In this document: one piece after another, positions 50,639 through 60,808 of the stretch
How positions within the stretch are numbered: the stretch's first letter is position 1
How the letters are laid out: every line of letters starts with the position of its first letter
Assembly (NCBI GenBank): GCA_965198725.1
Contig: CBDAPX010000001.1
Span: 372,001-436,000, forward strand
DNA length: 64,000 nucleotides
DNA from: CBDAPX01 sp965198725
Lineage (GTDB): Bacteria; Pseudomonadota; Alphaproteobacteria; Rhodobacterales; Rhodobacteraceae
Direction: 5' to 3'
Notes under the pieces: model-generated
What the model was told of the DNA's origin: nothing
The model's input: only the letters and a program-made list of their open reading frames with translations
Databases searched by the model: none
Made by a program: the position numbers and the translations under genes

Positions 50639-53060
50639 GAGGCTGAATATTATTCTGGCGGTGCGGGATCGGGAATTCACCCGCGCGATGGAGCGCAACC
50701 AGCGACGTATGGAGCGTTTTGCGTCCCGATCCCAAAAGGGCCTGTCGAATACCACCAGGAAATTTGATCTGTTGGGATCGGCCTCTAAACGCCTGGCGCC
50801 GGTTTTGGCGGCGCTGGGTGCTGGGGCGGTCCTGGGGCGTGTGCGGGAAACCATCGGCGCGCTGGATGATATCGGCAAAACGGCAGACCGCATTGGCCTG
50901 ACCACCGACGCCTTGCAAGAGTTGCGGGTGATTGCCGAAAGCGCCGGCGTTTCGCAATCCAGCCTGGACAGTTCAATGGAGCGGTTTTCAAAGCGCCTGG
51001 GGGAGGCCACCGTGGGCGGTGGTGCCGCCGCCAAGATGCTTAAAACCCTCGGCCTGGAGGCCGACCAGCTGGCAACTATGGGGCTGGATGATGCCCTGTC
51101 AGTTGTGGCGGATCGCATCGCGGCCATTCCTGAGCCAACCCAGCGCGCGGCCGCGGCGGCGGCGCTGTTCGGCCGTGAGGGGGTGGCGATGGTCAACCTC
51201 TTGCGCGAGGGATCGGACGGGATGGCGCGGATGCGCCAGGAGGCCCGAGAAATGGGCATTGTCATAGATGAAAGCGTGGTGCGCGGGGCCGAGGATGCGC
51301 AGACAAAGCTGGACCTGATGAGCCGGGTTATCTCGGCCCAGCTGAATTCGGCCTTGATCGATCTGGCGCCGCTGCTGGTGGGTGGCGCAACGGCGATTGC
51401 CGACCTGGCCCGCGCCCTGAATTCCGGGATCGATGCGGTGCAGAATTTCCTGGCCCCGCAAACTGCGCTGGAAAAGACCACCGACAACGTGGTGGCGGCG
51501 ATGGCCGACGAAATCCGGCAATCCCAGCTTTTGGAAACGGCCCTGGGCCGCGGCATCACCATGAGCCAGGCCACGGCCCGCGCCAAGCTGGAAGAGGCCC
51601 GCAACCGTCACGAAAATGCCAAGGCCGCGGTTGCCGAGCATCGCGCTATTGTTCTGGGATCGGCGCAATGGGGCGATCTGACAACCCAGATTGAGCAATC
51701 CCAAAGCGCCCTGAATGCGATTGGATTTGTGGGCGACAAGGCCAGCGCCAAAAACGCGGCCGCCTATGAGGAAGAACAGGCCCACCTGGCCAAGCTGATC
51801 ATGCGCCGCCAGGATTTGCTGCAAGTCAACAAAGACCTGCAGGCGCAGCTGGAGCGCAGCGCCCGCAACACCGAGGCGCTGGAGGCGGCCATCGGAAATT
51901 CAGGCGGCGGCCTTGTCGATGTAAATGGGGGCGCGGTGCAGCCCATCGATCCCAGCGCCCGCAAAGAGGTGGGGCGCACCGGATCAACGGCCAAATCTGC
52001 GGTGCCGGAACTGTCGGAATATGCCGAGGTTATGGACCGCATCAAGGCCACCTTTGGCGACGTGGCGGGCGCGGCGTCCAGCTACACCGACCGTCTGGCC
52101 CAGCTGGAGGCAATGCGCCGCTAGGGCATTCTGTCAGAGGCTGAATATGCCGAGGCGCTGGAAACGGTAGAGGGTAAGTTTAACGACGCGGCCAGCGCCT
52201 CGGATGGGTTGCGGTCCAGCGCCGCGCAGACCTTTGCCGGTATCGTGACCGGCGCAAATGATGCCAGCGATGCAGTGTCAAACTTGCTCAACAACCTGGC
52301 CGGCCAATTTGCCAACTCGGCATTCGGCAGCCTGTTTAAGGATTGGGGGGTGTTCGATAGCGTGGGCGAATTGCTGTCTTTCGATGGCGGCGGCGATACC
52401 CCAAGCGGCCCGCGTGTCGGGGGTGTTGATGGCAAGGGTGGTTTCCTGGCCGTGCTGCACCCCGATGAAACGGTGATTGACAAAACAAAGCCACAAAAAC
52501 GCGACCCGCGCCCGGCGCGCGGCCCGCGCGATGGGTCCAGGGTTGATATGGCCGAGGTGGTGCCAGAGCCAGCCCGGCCCGATCCTGGCCCGCGCGAGAC
52601 CCCGGCGGCGCAGCTGGCGCGCGTCTTGCCATTTGCGCAGCGGTCAGAACCGCCCCTGGAGGTGTCCGAGCGCACCGCGCAGATTGCGCCGCTTATGTCT
52701 TTTGATGGCGGCGGCCGCACCCCGCGCGGCCATCGCGTGGGCGGGGTCGATGGCAAGGGCGGTTTCCTGGCTGTGCTGCATCCCGATGAAACGGTGATTG
52801 ACGAAACCAAGGGCATTTTGCCTGCCCGAAGCAACCCCGGTGGGTACGGATCGCCCGCGGCTGTCGCGCCGGCCGCGGCAGCATCGAAACAGCCACCGGC
52901 CGAGGTGAGTATCAACATCGAGGTGAACGGCGCCCGCGGCAATTCCGAGGTGCGCGAAATGATGGAGGCAGGCGTGCGCCAGGGTTTGCAGGAATATGAC
53001 AGGGCGGTGTTGCCGCGATCTGTCGCCAAGATCAAGTCGGACCCCCGGAGGATCAGCTGA
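50625..53060 (+). pseudogene. Tape measure protein with internal TAG
   Basis: Read through one stop, this is an 811-codon tape measure protein that sets tail length. The N-terminal part is coiled coil (LERLNIILAVRDREFTRAME), then GASGVLGRVRETIGALDDIG-like sequence, hydrophobic helices (ALIDLAPLLVGGATAIADLA) and a C-terminal glycine-rich part. TAG at 52122-52124 lies between LAQLEAMRR and GILSEAEYAEALETVEG in one unbroken frame; in relatives this place would be one residue, probably Gln. The C-terminal part carries a duplicated segment (52377-52480 and 52698-52803). Without readthrough the protein would lose its last third. The TAG is in CTAGG. Confidence 0.85.
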
Positions 53061-53740
53061 TGGCGGTGATTTATCCCCTGGTTGCGGGTGAGTTCATGGC
53101 CCTGTTGCCGGTCAAAGATGTGCAGTTTGCACTCAATCGATCCGACCAGATCATCGGCCTGCGCGGTGGTGACATTCTGACGGCCGAGCGGATGCCGCCC
53201 TATTGGGGCGGCACTGTCACCCTGGGCGCGATGGCATCGCGCGCATCGGATGATCTGGATGCCCGCCTGGAGGGGTTGCAGGTGCCCGGCCGGGCCTTTG
53301 AGGTTTACCACCCTCATCGGATCGGCCCGGCCAGTGATCCTTTTGGCCTGGCCCTGGCCGGGTTCAACCCGGTGATTGAGGCGATTACAGGCGATGGGCA
53401 GGGCATCCGGCTGGGCGGCCTGCCCCAGGATTTCCGGGTGCAGCCGGGTGATCTGCTGTCATTCGATTATGACCCAAGATCGGGGGCGCGCCGCGCGTTC
53501 CACCGCATTCGGGAGGAGCGCCTGGCCAGCGCGGCCAGCGCCCATTCCGGTTTTGCGCTGTCGCTGTCGGCCGAGGTGTCGCCCCATGTGCGCCCTGGCT
53601 GGGTTTTGGGGGCGGCCGTGCGCCTGGTGCGCCCTGCCCTGATGGCAGTCCTGGTGCCCGGCAGCATTCGGCCCGGAGTGAGCCGCGGCGGCGTTGTGTC
53701 GGGCAAGGCTTTTGATTTTCGCCAGAAACTGAGGGTCTGA
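53060..53740 (+). CDS. Minor tail protein (GTA gp12 position)
   Basis: The 226-residue protein (MAVIYPLVAGEFMALLPVKD, SDQIIGLRGGDILTAERMPP, WGGTVTLGAMASRASDDLDA) is the first after the tape measure and is rich in beta strands. In gene transfer agents and related phages this place holds the distal tail protein gp12. I infer the role from position and general character. It overlaps the tape measure stop (TGATG). Confidence 0.65.
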   Translation: MAVIYPLVAGEFMALLPVKDVQFALNRSDQIIGLRGGDILTAERMPPYWGGTVTLGAMASRASDDLDARLEGLQVPGRAFEVYHPHRIGPASDPFGLALAGFNPVIEAITGDGQGIRLGGLPQDFRVQPGDLLSFDYDPRSGARRAFHRIREERLASAASAHSGFALSLSAEVSPHVRPGWVLGAAVRLVRPALMAVLVPGSIRPGVSRGGVVSGKAFDFRQKLRV

Positions 53741-53744
53741 CCTG

Positions 53745-54437
53745 ATGCGCATCTATGACCCGGCCACCCTTTCCATGATGACCGGCCGCGGCGGCATTAT
53801 CGCCCGCCGCATGGTTTGGATTGAGGCCCGCAACCGGGAAACCGGCTTGCCCGAAACCCTCGGTCTTTGGGCTGGGGAGGATGATATTGCGACGGTGGTT
53901 GAGGGCCAGCTGCGCACCTACCTGGGGGTTGCCGGGTTGATGCAGGGGGAACCGATCACGGCCGGCACCGGCCTGTCGGTGCGTGTGCACCAGCTGCGCC
54001 TGGCGGCAATTGACCGCCGGGTGGAGGATTTGGTGAAGGGCTATGACACAAGGTTTGCGCCGGTTGAAATCCACCGCGCGATCCTGGACCCGGAAACCCA
54101 GGCGCTGCAGGGCGCCCCGCATCGCATTTTCCGCGGCCTTGTCAATTCTATCGATTTCCCAGAGGCCGAGCCGGGCGCCGATCCGATGTGCACGGTTGAG
54201 GTGGTGAGTGAAACCCGCCTGCTGACCCGCACCCTGGCATTGAAAAAATCAGACGAAAGCCAGCGCGCCCGCGGTGATGACCGCTTGCGGCGGTACGGCG
54301 ATATCTCGGGCGTGGTGCCGGTCTATTGGGGGGAACTGTATGCGGCCGCGCCCGCCGATCCGGCGCCGGTGGCGAACAAATCCGGCAGCAACGCCAACAC
54401 CGACCAATTCGGAAACATCATTTATGCGGGGCGCTGA
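53745..54437 (+). CDS. Minor tail protein (GTA gp13 position)
   Basis: The 230-residue protein (MRIYDPATLSMMTGRGGIIA, VWIEARNRETGLPETLGLWA, FRGLVNSIDFPEAEPGADPM, SETRLLTRTLALKKSDESQR, VYWGEL) resembles baseplate hub-type proteins, which in gene transfer agents are gp13 (DUF2163). The second half with a conserved SDxSQR-like segment supports that. A role in the tail tip is likely. Confidence 0.65.
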   Translation: MRIYDPATLSMMTGRGGIIARRMVWIEARNRETGLPETLGLWAGEDDIATVVEGQLRTYLGVAGLMQGEPITAGTGLSVRVHQLRLAAIDRRVEDLVKGYDTRFAPVEIHRAILDPETQALQGAPHRIFRGLVNSIDFPEAEPGADPMCTVEVVSETRLLTRTLALKKSDESQRARGDDRLRRYGDISGVVPVYWGELYAAAPADPAPVANKSGSNANTDQFGNIIYAGR

Positions 54438-54438
54438 C

Positions 54439-54861
54439 ATGGGGGCAATCAACCGCCGGCCGGATTGGCGCGGGCATCTTTCCGAATACCTGGCGGCGGC
54501 CGCGCGCTTGCGGTTCCGCCCTGGCACGCATGATTGCGCCCTGTTTAGCGCCGGCGCTGTGGAGGCCATGACGGGCCACGATTACGCCGAAACCTGGCGC
54601 GGCAAATATGTGAGCCTGGGGGCCGCGCGGGCGATGCTGCGCGCCCAGGGGTATGCCGATCACCTGGAGCTTGTGGCATCCATTCTGCCCGAGGTGCCGC
54701 CGGCGCTGGCCGCGGTGGGTGATCTGGGGGTGGTGCCTTCTGACATTCCAGGAGAGGCCGGCGCCCTGGGCGTGGTGCAGGGGCCTGGTGTTTATGTCCT
54801 GACGCCGGCCGGGCTGGCCGTGGTGTCGCGCTTGACCATGACAAAGGCGTTTCGCGTATGA
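54439..54861 (+). CDS. NlpC/P60-like tail-associated peptidase (DUF6950 type)
   Basis: The 140-residue protein has FRPGTHDCALFSAGAVEAMT, where the cysteine after HD is the likely nucleophile, and the C-terminal GEAGALGVVQGPGVYVLTP. It occupies the gp14 place of the gene transfer agent order and probably cuts peptidoglycan locally when DNA enters the cell. The expected catalytic histidine is not certain, so activity is unproven. The ATG at 54439 overlaps the previous stop. Confidence 0.7.
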   Translation: MGAINRRPDWRGHLSEYLAAAARLRFRPGTHDCALFSAGAVEAMTGHDYAETWRGKYVSLGAARAMLRAQGYADHLELVASILPEVPPALAAVGDLGVVPSDIPGEAGALGVVQGPGVYVLTPAGLAVVSRLTMTKAFRV

Positions 54862-57800
54862 TCAGAATTTCAGTATTTGTCGCGGCCTTCCTGGTCGCGC
54901 TGTTTGCGGCCGATCCTGCGGCGGCTGGCCCTGTTGGCGCCATTATTGCGGCCATCCCGACTTTTGCCGCCAGTTCGGTGATCGCCGGTTTTGTGGTGCG
55001 GATCGGGATTTCCCTTGCGCTGTCGGCCCTGGCAACAGCCATCGGCCGAAAGCGGCCTGGAGAGGCGCGCAAGCCGGGCATCAAGACGGATGCGACCACC
55101 ACCGGCGGCGCCAATGCGCAAAGCTTTATTCTCGGCAAATACGCGGCCGCCGGCAACATGGTGGCGCCGCCCTATTCGCACCCAAACTCTGGCAACGTGC
55201 CGAATGAGTTTCTGACATATGTGATTGACCTGGCAGATATGCCCGGCGTGCAATTCAGTCGGGTGATGGTGGCGGGTGAATATGTCACCGACCTGCAGCC
55301 ATCCGATGGTGTCCATGATCTGGAGGGGATGATTGAAACCATCCCCGGCCGTGGTTTCGATCTGCCCCACCTGTTCCTGACCTGGCACGATGGCACCCAA
55401 ACCGCGGCCGATGCCTGGATGATGGAAAATTACGCCGATCACCCGGACCGGCCTTGGTCTGCTGATATGATCGGCACCGGCGTGACCTATGCGGTGGTTG
55501 CGTTCCGGTATAACCGCGAAATGTTTAACCAGCTGCCCGGCGTGCGGTTCGAGGTGCTGGGAATTCCGCTTTATGACCCCCGCCGGGATAGCACCGCCGG
55601 TGGTACCGGCGCACATCGCTGGAATGACCCGGCAACCTGGGAGCATTCAGCAAACCCGGTTTTGATGGTCTACAACATTCTGCGCGGCCTGACCCTGCCC
55701 GATGGCCGGCGATATGGCGGCAAAGTGCCGGCCGATGATCTGCCCCTGGATAACTGGTTTGCCGCGATGAATGAGTGCGACCTTTCGGTGGTCGCGGGCA
55801 ACAGTTCGGAACCGCAATACACCGCCGGGCTGGAGGTGTTTCTGGATGAACCGCCGGCTGATGTGATCGATGATCTTTTGGCCGCCTGTTCTGCTGAAAT
55901 TGCAGAGTTTGGAGGGGTCTACACCGTGCGGGTGGGGCCGCCATCCTTGCCGGTCTATTTTATCACCGATGACGATATTGTGGCCGATCAGGCGCAAAGC
56001 CTGGCGCCTTATCCTGGCCTGGATGGGGTACATAACGCGATACACGCGACCTACCCCGACCCCGAAAGCCTTTGGGAAAGCAGAGACGCGCCGCCGCGCT
56101 ACAATGCAGAATGGGAGGCCGAGGACGGGGGGCGCCAGCTGGTGGCGCAGGTTGATCTGCCCGCGGTCTATTCGCCCACCCAGGTGCAACGCCTTATGCA
56201 GGCGTGGATTGAGGATGAACGCAGGTTCCGGCGCCACGGCCTGACCCTGCCACCGGATGCCGCCATTCTGTCACCGCTGGAGACGCTGGCCTGGTCCAGC
56301 GTGGGCGAAGGCTACACCGCCAAGATTTTCGAGATTGGCGAGTTGACCGACGACCTGGAGACCTGTCTGCAAACTGTTTCGATCCGGGAACGCGACCACG
56401 GCGATTTTGTCTGGAACCCGGAAACCGACGAAATCACGATCTATCACCCCAGCAAGGCGGTCACCCGGCCGGCTGGGCGGGTGCTGTTGGGGTTCGAAAT
56501 GGAACCGCACGCGGTGACAGATGGCACCGGCGCGGATCGCCGCCCGGCCCTGCGCCTGATTTGGCCGATCACCGATCTGGCCCCCACGGATCGCCTTGAA
56601 TATGAGGTTGAACTGTCTGATGGCACGCCGGTTGCGGCCGGGTTCGTGTCCTTTCCGCTGCGGGGGGCTGAGATAGTTTCCGCGGGCATTCTGCCCGAAG
56701 AAAGTTACCGCGGCCGCGCCCGCATTGTGGCGCGTGGGCCTGGGCTTTGGAGTGCCTGGGATTACGCCACCACCGACGATTTGCGCTTTTCCGTTGATGA
56801 TCTGACCCCGGCGGTTTGGGCGGCCATCGCCCAGGATGCGCAAACTGTGGCCTCGGCCCTGGATGACAGTCTGGTGACTGAGCATGTCACGCCGCTGGCC
56901 ACCGAGTTGACAGAGGCCACCGAGGCGATTGGGTCGCTGCAGGTAGAGGCCACCGAGTTGACAGAAATTACTGCCGATCTTGGGCGCCGCCTGGATTTGC
57001 AGGATGTGGACCAGATCAGCACGGCCGAGGCCCTGGGCGTGATCAATGATCGGATTTTGTGGGCCATCACCAGGATTTCGGGGCAAGAAAGCCTGGTGCG
57101 CGATGCTGGGGTGTATGTGTCGCCCGAGGATGGTGTGGTTAGAATTTCCGGTGTGGAATCAGCCGAAAAACGCGCAAGCGAGGCTGAAATCAGGTTGGAC
57201 GCGGCCGAGGCGCAGATTTCGCTGCGCGCCACGATGGCCGATGTAAATACGGCAATTGCGGATTACGTGTTGGACCCGTCTCAATTGCCGATCCTGGATG
57301 ATTTCGAGGCCACGATTAACGAGGTGCGGGTGGACCTTGACGCGGCCGAGGCGCAGCTGATCCTTAAAGCGGATCAGACGCAGATCACGGGGTTGGATGC
57401 GCGTCTGAGCCAGGCGGAAATCGACCTGGACGCAGCCGAGGCGCAGCTGGCCTTGAAGGTGGAGCAATCCGAATTCAGCCCGCTTGAAAGCCGTGTTTCT
57501 ACGGCCGAGGTACAGCTGGGTGCGCTGGATGGGCCAAGTATCACCGCCACTGTGGCCGACACGCGCAGCCTGTTCGACGGGGCCAGCGACGACCGGGCGC
57601 GTGATTTGGCGACGCTTTTGTCAGTTTATGAGGAACGCGAGGCCACCCGCCGCGATCTGGCTTATGCAACCGAAAATGTGAACGCGCTTGTTACCGAGGA
57701 TCGCGAGGCGGTTGCGGCGATTAAGCAGGAGTTGGGCGCAGCAATTGATGAAAGCGCGGCCCTGATCCGCGCGGAGAAAAAAGCGCGCGCCACCGAGACC

Positions 57801-59159
57801 GAGGCGCTGGCCGAGGATATCATGGACCTTCAGGCCGACGTTGCCGACGCCGGCGCCGCGCTTTCTGAAATCAACCAGGTTTCGGCCAGTAGTGGCAGCC
57901 CCAATGCCCGCGCGCTGCACCAGTTGCAGTTGGATGTCAGCGCCGCGGAAAATGGCATTGCGGGCAACGCCTCGGGCTTGGCCGGGTTGACCACGCGGGT
58001 GACCGCGGCCGAGGGGGATATCACATCGATCAGCCAGGACGTGACCCAGCTGGAGGCCGATCTGGGGCTGGCTGAGAATGGCATTGCGGGCAACGCCTCG
58101 GGCCTGTCGCAGCTGACCACGCGGGTGACCGCGGCCGAGGGGGATATCACATCGATCAGCCAGGACGTGACCCGGCTGGAGGCCGATCTGAATGTGGCCG
58201 AGGGGAACATTTCCGGCAACGCCTCGGGCCTGTCGCAGCTGACCACGCGGGTGACCGCGGCCGAGGGGGATATCACATCGATCAGCCAGGACGTGACCCA
58301 GCTGGAGGCCGATCTGGGCACGGCTGAGGGGGATATCGCGGGCACGGCCCAGGGGTTGGCATCGCTGACCACGCGGGTGACAGGCGCCGAGGGCGCGATT
58401 TCATCCCAGGCCAGCGCAATCACCAACTTGCAAACCGAAACCGGCGACAATGCCACATCGATCACCCAGGCGATCAATTCGATTGATGGGATAGAGGCCG
58501 AGTATGCGCTGCGCATCGATAACAATGGTGTTGTTTCGGGCATGGTGGTCCGGTCTGAACTGAATAACAATTCTGTGCCCACCACCGGCGTGGCCTTTGT
58601 GGCCGATAAGTTTTCGATCAGCGGGCCATCCGGCACAGATCGCCAGACCCCGTTTGCGGTCTACACCACGGCCCAGGTGATCGATGGCGAGACCATCCCG
58701 CCCGGTGTCTACATTGAAAAGGCGTATATCCGAAAAGGCTTGATCGGCACGCTGGAGCTTGCCCAGGGTGCGGCCCATGCAGGCGCGCGGTTTTATGGCC
58801 CGGCCGTTTTGGTTGTTTCGTCTGATGCCAATTGGAACGCTATGGCCACGCTGCGGATCGACCGCGCCGGGTTTGCCACCGATCTGACCTTTTCGGCGGC
58901 CTTTGATGGGTACGGCAGTGGCGTGGCCGAATTGGGTTTGTTCCGCAATGGGGTGTTGGTGCAGCTGGCGCACCAGGCCACGGCAGAGGGCGGGCGGCAG
59001 ACCCATATCACCGTCACTTTCACCGATTTTGACCTGGGCGTGGGGTCAACACTTTACGAAATCCGCGCCCGCCGCGTGAACGCCAGCCTGACAGCGGGAT
59101 GGAATGCAAATCTGCGATTTTTCAAACGGCGGTTGACCGCGTTGCAATTCAAAAGGTGA
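54858..59159 (+). CDS. Tail tip / host specificity protein with tandem repeats
   Basis: The 1,433-residue protein begins with hydrophobic helices (AAFLVALFAADPAAAGPVGA, IAAIPTFAASSVIAGFVVRI), then a beta-rich tip region of the lambda J type (LYDPRRD, SVVAGNSSEPQYTAG, YPGLDGVHNAIHATYPDPES, VSIRERDHGDFVWNPET), and from about residue 670 a long coiled coil. This includes three DAAEAQ-type repeats and then three nearly identical 42-residue units plus a partial fourth (57951-58412). The C-terminal part (about 1190-1433) is a globular receptor-binding-like domain. It should contact the host surface. Confidence 0.9.
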   Translation: MIRISVFVAAFLVALFAADPAAAGPVGAIIAAIPTFAASSVIAGFVVRIGISLALSALATAIGRKRPGEARKPGIKTDATTTGGANAQSFILGKYAAAGNMVAPPYSHPNSGNVPNEFLTYVIDLADMPGVQFSRVMVAGEYVTDLQPSDGVHDLEGMIETIPGRGFDLPHLFLTWHDGTQTAADAWMMENYADHPDRPWSADMIGTGVTYAVVAFRYNREMFNQLPGVRFEVLGIPLYDPRRDSTAGGTGAHRWNDPATWEHSANPVLMVYNILRGLTLPDGRRYGGKVPADDLPLDNWFAAMNECDLSVVAGNSSEPQYTAGLEVFLDEPPADVIDDLLAACSAEIAEFGGVYTVRVGPPSLPVYFITDDDIVADQAQSLAPYPGLDGVHNAIHATYPDPESLWESRDAPPRYNAEWEAEDGGRQLVAQVDLPAVYSPTQVQRLMQAWIEDERRFRRHGLTLPPDAAILSPLETLAWSSVGEGYTAKIFEIGELTDDLETCLQTVSIRERDHGDFVWNPETDEITIYHPSKAVTRPAGRVLLGFEMEPHAVTDGTGADRRPALRLIWPITDLAPTDRLEYEVELSDGTPVAAGFVSFPLRGAEIVSAGILPEESYRGRARIVARGPGLWSAWDYATTDDLRFSVDDLTPAVWAAIAQDAQTVASALDDSLVTEHVTPLATELTEATEAIGSLQVEATELTEITADLGRRLDLQDVDQISTAEALGVINDRILWAITRISGQESLVRDAGVYVSPEDGVVRISGVESAEKRASEAEIRLDAAEAQISLRATMADVNTAIADYVLDPSQLPILDDFEATINEVRVDLDAAEAQLILKADQTQITGLDARLSQAEIDLDAAEAQLALKVEQSEFSPLESRVSTAEVQLGALDGPSITATVADTRSLFDGASDDRARDLATLLSVYEEREATRRDLAYATENVNALVTEDREAVAAIKQELGAAIDESAALIRAEKKARATETEALAEDIMDLQADVADAGAALSEINQVSASSGSPNARALHQLQLDVSAAENGIAGNASGLAGLTTRVTAAEGDITSISQDVTQLEADLGLAENGIAGNASGLSQLTTRVTAAEGDITSISQDVTRLEADLNVAEGNISGNASGLSQLTTRVTAAEGDITSISQDVTQLEADLGTAEGDIAGTAQGLASLTTRVTGAEGAISSQASAITNLQTETGDNATSITQAINSIDGIEAEYALRIDNNGVVSGMVVRSELNNNSVPTTGVAFVADKFSISGPSGTDRQTPFAVYTTAQVIDGETIPPGVYIEKAYIRKGLIGTLELAQGAAHAGARFYGPAVLVVSSDANWNAMATLRIDRAGFATDLTFSAAFDGYGSGVAELGLFRNGVLVQLAHQATAEGGRQTHITVTFTDFDLGVGSTLYEIRARRVNASLTAGWNANLRFFKRRLTALQFKR
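57951..58412 (+). repeat. 126-bp tandem repeats inside the tail-tip gene
   Basis: The motif GGCAACGCC recurs at 57963, 58089 and 58215, and a variant at 58341, giving a period of 126 bases (42 residues). Units 1-3 are nearly identical in DNA; the fourth is diverged. Each codes for an Ala/Ser-rich linker and a coiled coil with TRVTAAEGDITSIS and a following LEADL. Confidence 0.9.
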
Positions 59160-59162
59160 TCA

Positions 59163-59591
59163 ATGGCAAATTTCCTGATCTATCGCTACCTGGAGGGGGC
59201 GCCAGGGGAGCGGCCGGTTTCGTCCTGGGGTATCTGCCAGGATGGCCTGGAGACCAGCCAGCCGGTTTCGGCGGGGGAAAGAGTGACCGCCACCGGCATC
59301 GATGTGACCGCCCTAAATGATGAGGGCACCCATTATTACAATAGCGGCACCGATGCGATATCCCGCTTTGACCCTGGGGGATCAGCGCCGATCTATGACG
59401 CTGCGCAATCCGCCCTTGAGGATATCCGCCGCCGCCTGCGCGATAGCGATTGGGCGGTTTTGGATGATGCGCCCCACAACAATTATTCGGCCTGGGCCAA
59501 TTACCGCCAGGCTTTGCGTAGCGTCCGGTATCAATCCGGTTTCCCCAACACGATCAGCTGGCCATTGCCGCCGGGTGACGCCGAGTTTTAA
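59163..59591 (+). CDS. Tail fibre-associated protein, unknown
   Basis: The 142-residue protein (MANFLIYRYLEGAPGERPVS, QPVSAGERVTATGIDVTALN, and a C-terminal half with LEDIRRRLRDSDWAVLDDAP, WANYRQALRSVRYQSGFPNT). The C-terminal part resembles phage tail fibre assembly proteins, which often carry an (R)xxLRxSDWxxLxDxP...WxxYRxALR segment. That fits its place just before the tail fibre gene. It may be a fibre chaperone. Confidence 0.7.
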   Translation: MANFLIYRYLEGAPGERPVSSWGICQDGLETSQPVSAGERVTATGIDVTALNDEGTHYYNSGTDAISRFDPGGSAPIYDAAQSALEDIRRRLRDSDWAVLDDAPHNNYSAWANYRQALRSVRYQSGFPNTISWPLPPGDAEF

Positions 59592-59603
59592 GGAGTAGTA
59601 AAT

Positions 59604-60797
59604 ATGGCATGGTATTCAGCTGGCACCGTATCGGTGACAAATGGCAGCAAGGTGGTCACCGGCAGCGGAACCGCATGGTTTGGTGCCCTGCAGGCTGGTT
59701 GGGGGTTTGTTGGGCCGGATGGCCGCGTGGTTGAAATCGATACTGTGGACAGCGCCACAATAGTGACGCTGAAACGCAATTATCAGGGTTCTACCGCCTC
59801 GGGGCAATCCTATGGGATTTTCCCGACAAACGCGCTGGATAGCACCCTTGCAAACCGTCTCCAGGCGCTCATCGAAAACTATCAGGGGGTATATGATGCC
59901 GCCGGCCAGGGGAAATTTTCTAACGGCACATTGTCGGCCCCAGGCATCCGTTTTGAGGCTGACCCGGATACAGGCGTGCGCAGGCCCGCAAGCAATACTA
60001 TTGCTTTGACAGCCGGGGGCGCGGACAAGCTATCAGTCTCGGGGAATACTGCATCCGGGGACGTTGTGCAGTCTAGCGCCAGGGACGCCACCGCCGGCAA
60101 ACTTTTGACTGTCGGTGCATTTGGCTTGGGGTCTGCTGCAGTTGTTTCGGCAACCGGTGATCTGGACGACATTACGGACAGCGGGTTTTATCAGACTGAT
60201 GCCACAACCGGGGGCAGGCCGCCCAAAATCTCTAATGGGCTTGTTTTGCACATGCGCAGAACCCCGACAATTCATGTGCAGCTGGCTATTTCCCGAAGTG
60301 TTTCAAACCCTGGTCACACTTGCACCCGCGCAAAAGACAGCGCCGGGAACTGGTCCGAGTGGCGGACGGTTTATGATGAAGCGCGCGTGCTTGGAACTGT
60401 CACGCAGTCTAATGGCATTCCAACCGGTGCTTTGTTCCAGGCCGGCAGCGGCGTTAATGGGGAATTTTTGCGCTTTGCTGATGGCACTCAAATTTGCTGG
60501 CACGCTATGAACATTGGTTCTGTTGTGGATCAAGGGGCTGGAACCCTGGCTAATCCTTATAGAACAAATGCGACAAATTGGGATTTCCCCGCCGCGTTTC
60601 TGTCGGGCAGCACGCCAATGGCGATGGCTATTGCGGGGGTCAACAACTCAACAGATGGTATCCGGCGATCTGTCGCAGCCCATATTCGAAATATGGACCA
60701 AACCCGCGCCTATCAGGTGCAGGTTACCCGCCTGTCGTCTGTCTCGGATGATGACTATGCAATTGTTCGTCTGTTGGCCATTGGCCGCTGGTTTTAA
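59604..60797 (+). CDS. Tail fibre protein
   Basis: The 397-residue protein is beta-rich: WYSAGTVSVTNGSKVVTGSG at the start (a known phage fibre N-terminal repeat), WFGALQAGWGFVGPDGR, then ISNGLVLHMRRTPTIHVQLA, and WSEWRTVYDEARVLGTVTQS, LRFADGTQICWHAMN and a C-terminal sandwich-like part. AAGGAG precedes the ATG. The last third probably binds the receptor. Codon use is more AT-rich here than in the head genes, as usual for exchangeable fibre tips. Confidence 0.8.
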   Translation: MAWYSAGTVSVTNGSKVVTGSGTAWFGALQAGWGFVGPDGRVVEIDTVDSATIVTLKRNYQGSTASGQSYGIFPTNALDSTLANRLQALIENYQGVYDAAGQGKFSNGTLSAPGIRFEADPDTGVRRPASNTIALTAGGADKLSVSGNTASGDVVQSSARDATAGKLLTVGAFGLGSAAVVSATGDLDDITDSGFYQTDATTGGRPPKISNGLVLHMRRTPTIHVQLAISRSVSNPGHTCTRAKDSAGNWSEWRTVYDEARVLGTVTQSNGIPTGALFQAGSGVNGEFLRFADGTQICWHAMNIGSVVDQGAGTLANPYRTNATNWDFPAAFLSGSTPMAMAIAGVNNSTDGIRRSVAAHIRNMDQTRAYQVQVTRLSSVSDDDYAIVRLLAIGRWF

Positions 60798-60808
60798 GGA
60801 GTAAGTCA

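Noticed and set aside
57951..58412. CRISPR-like array
   Set aside because: The 126-base units are contiguous and coding, without unique spacers; they are protein repeats.
53060..59159. A gene transfer agent instead of a phage
   Set aside because: The tail order resembles a GTA, but integrase, repressor, helicase-primase, HNH, methylases and a lysis cassette are present, which means a prophage.
54858..60797. Diversity-generating retroelement acting on the tail genes
   Set aside because: No reverse transcriptase gene and no template repeat pair were found near the fibre genes in this window.
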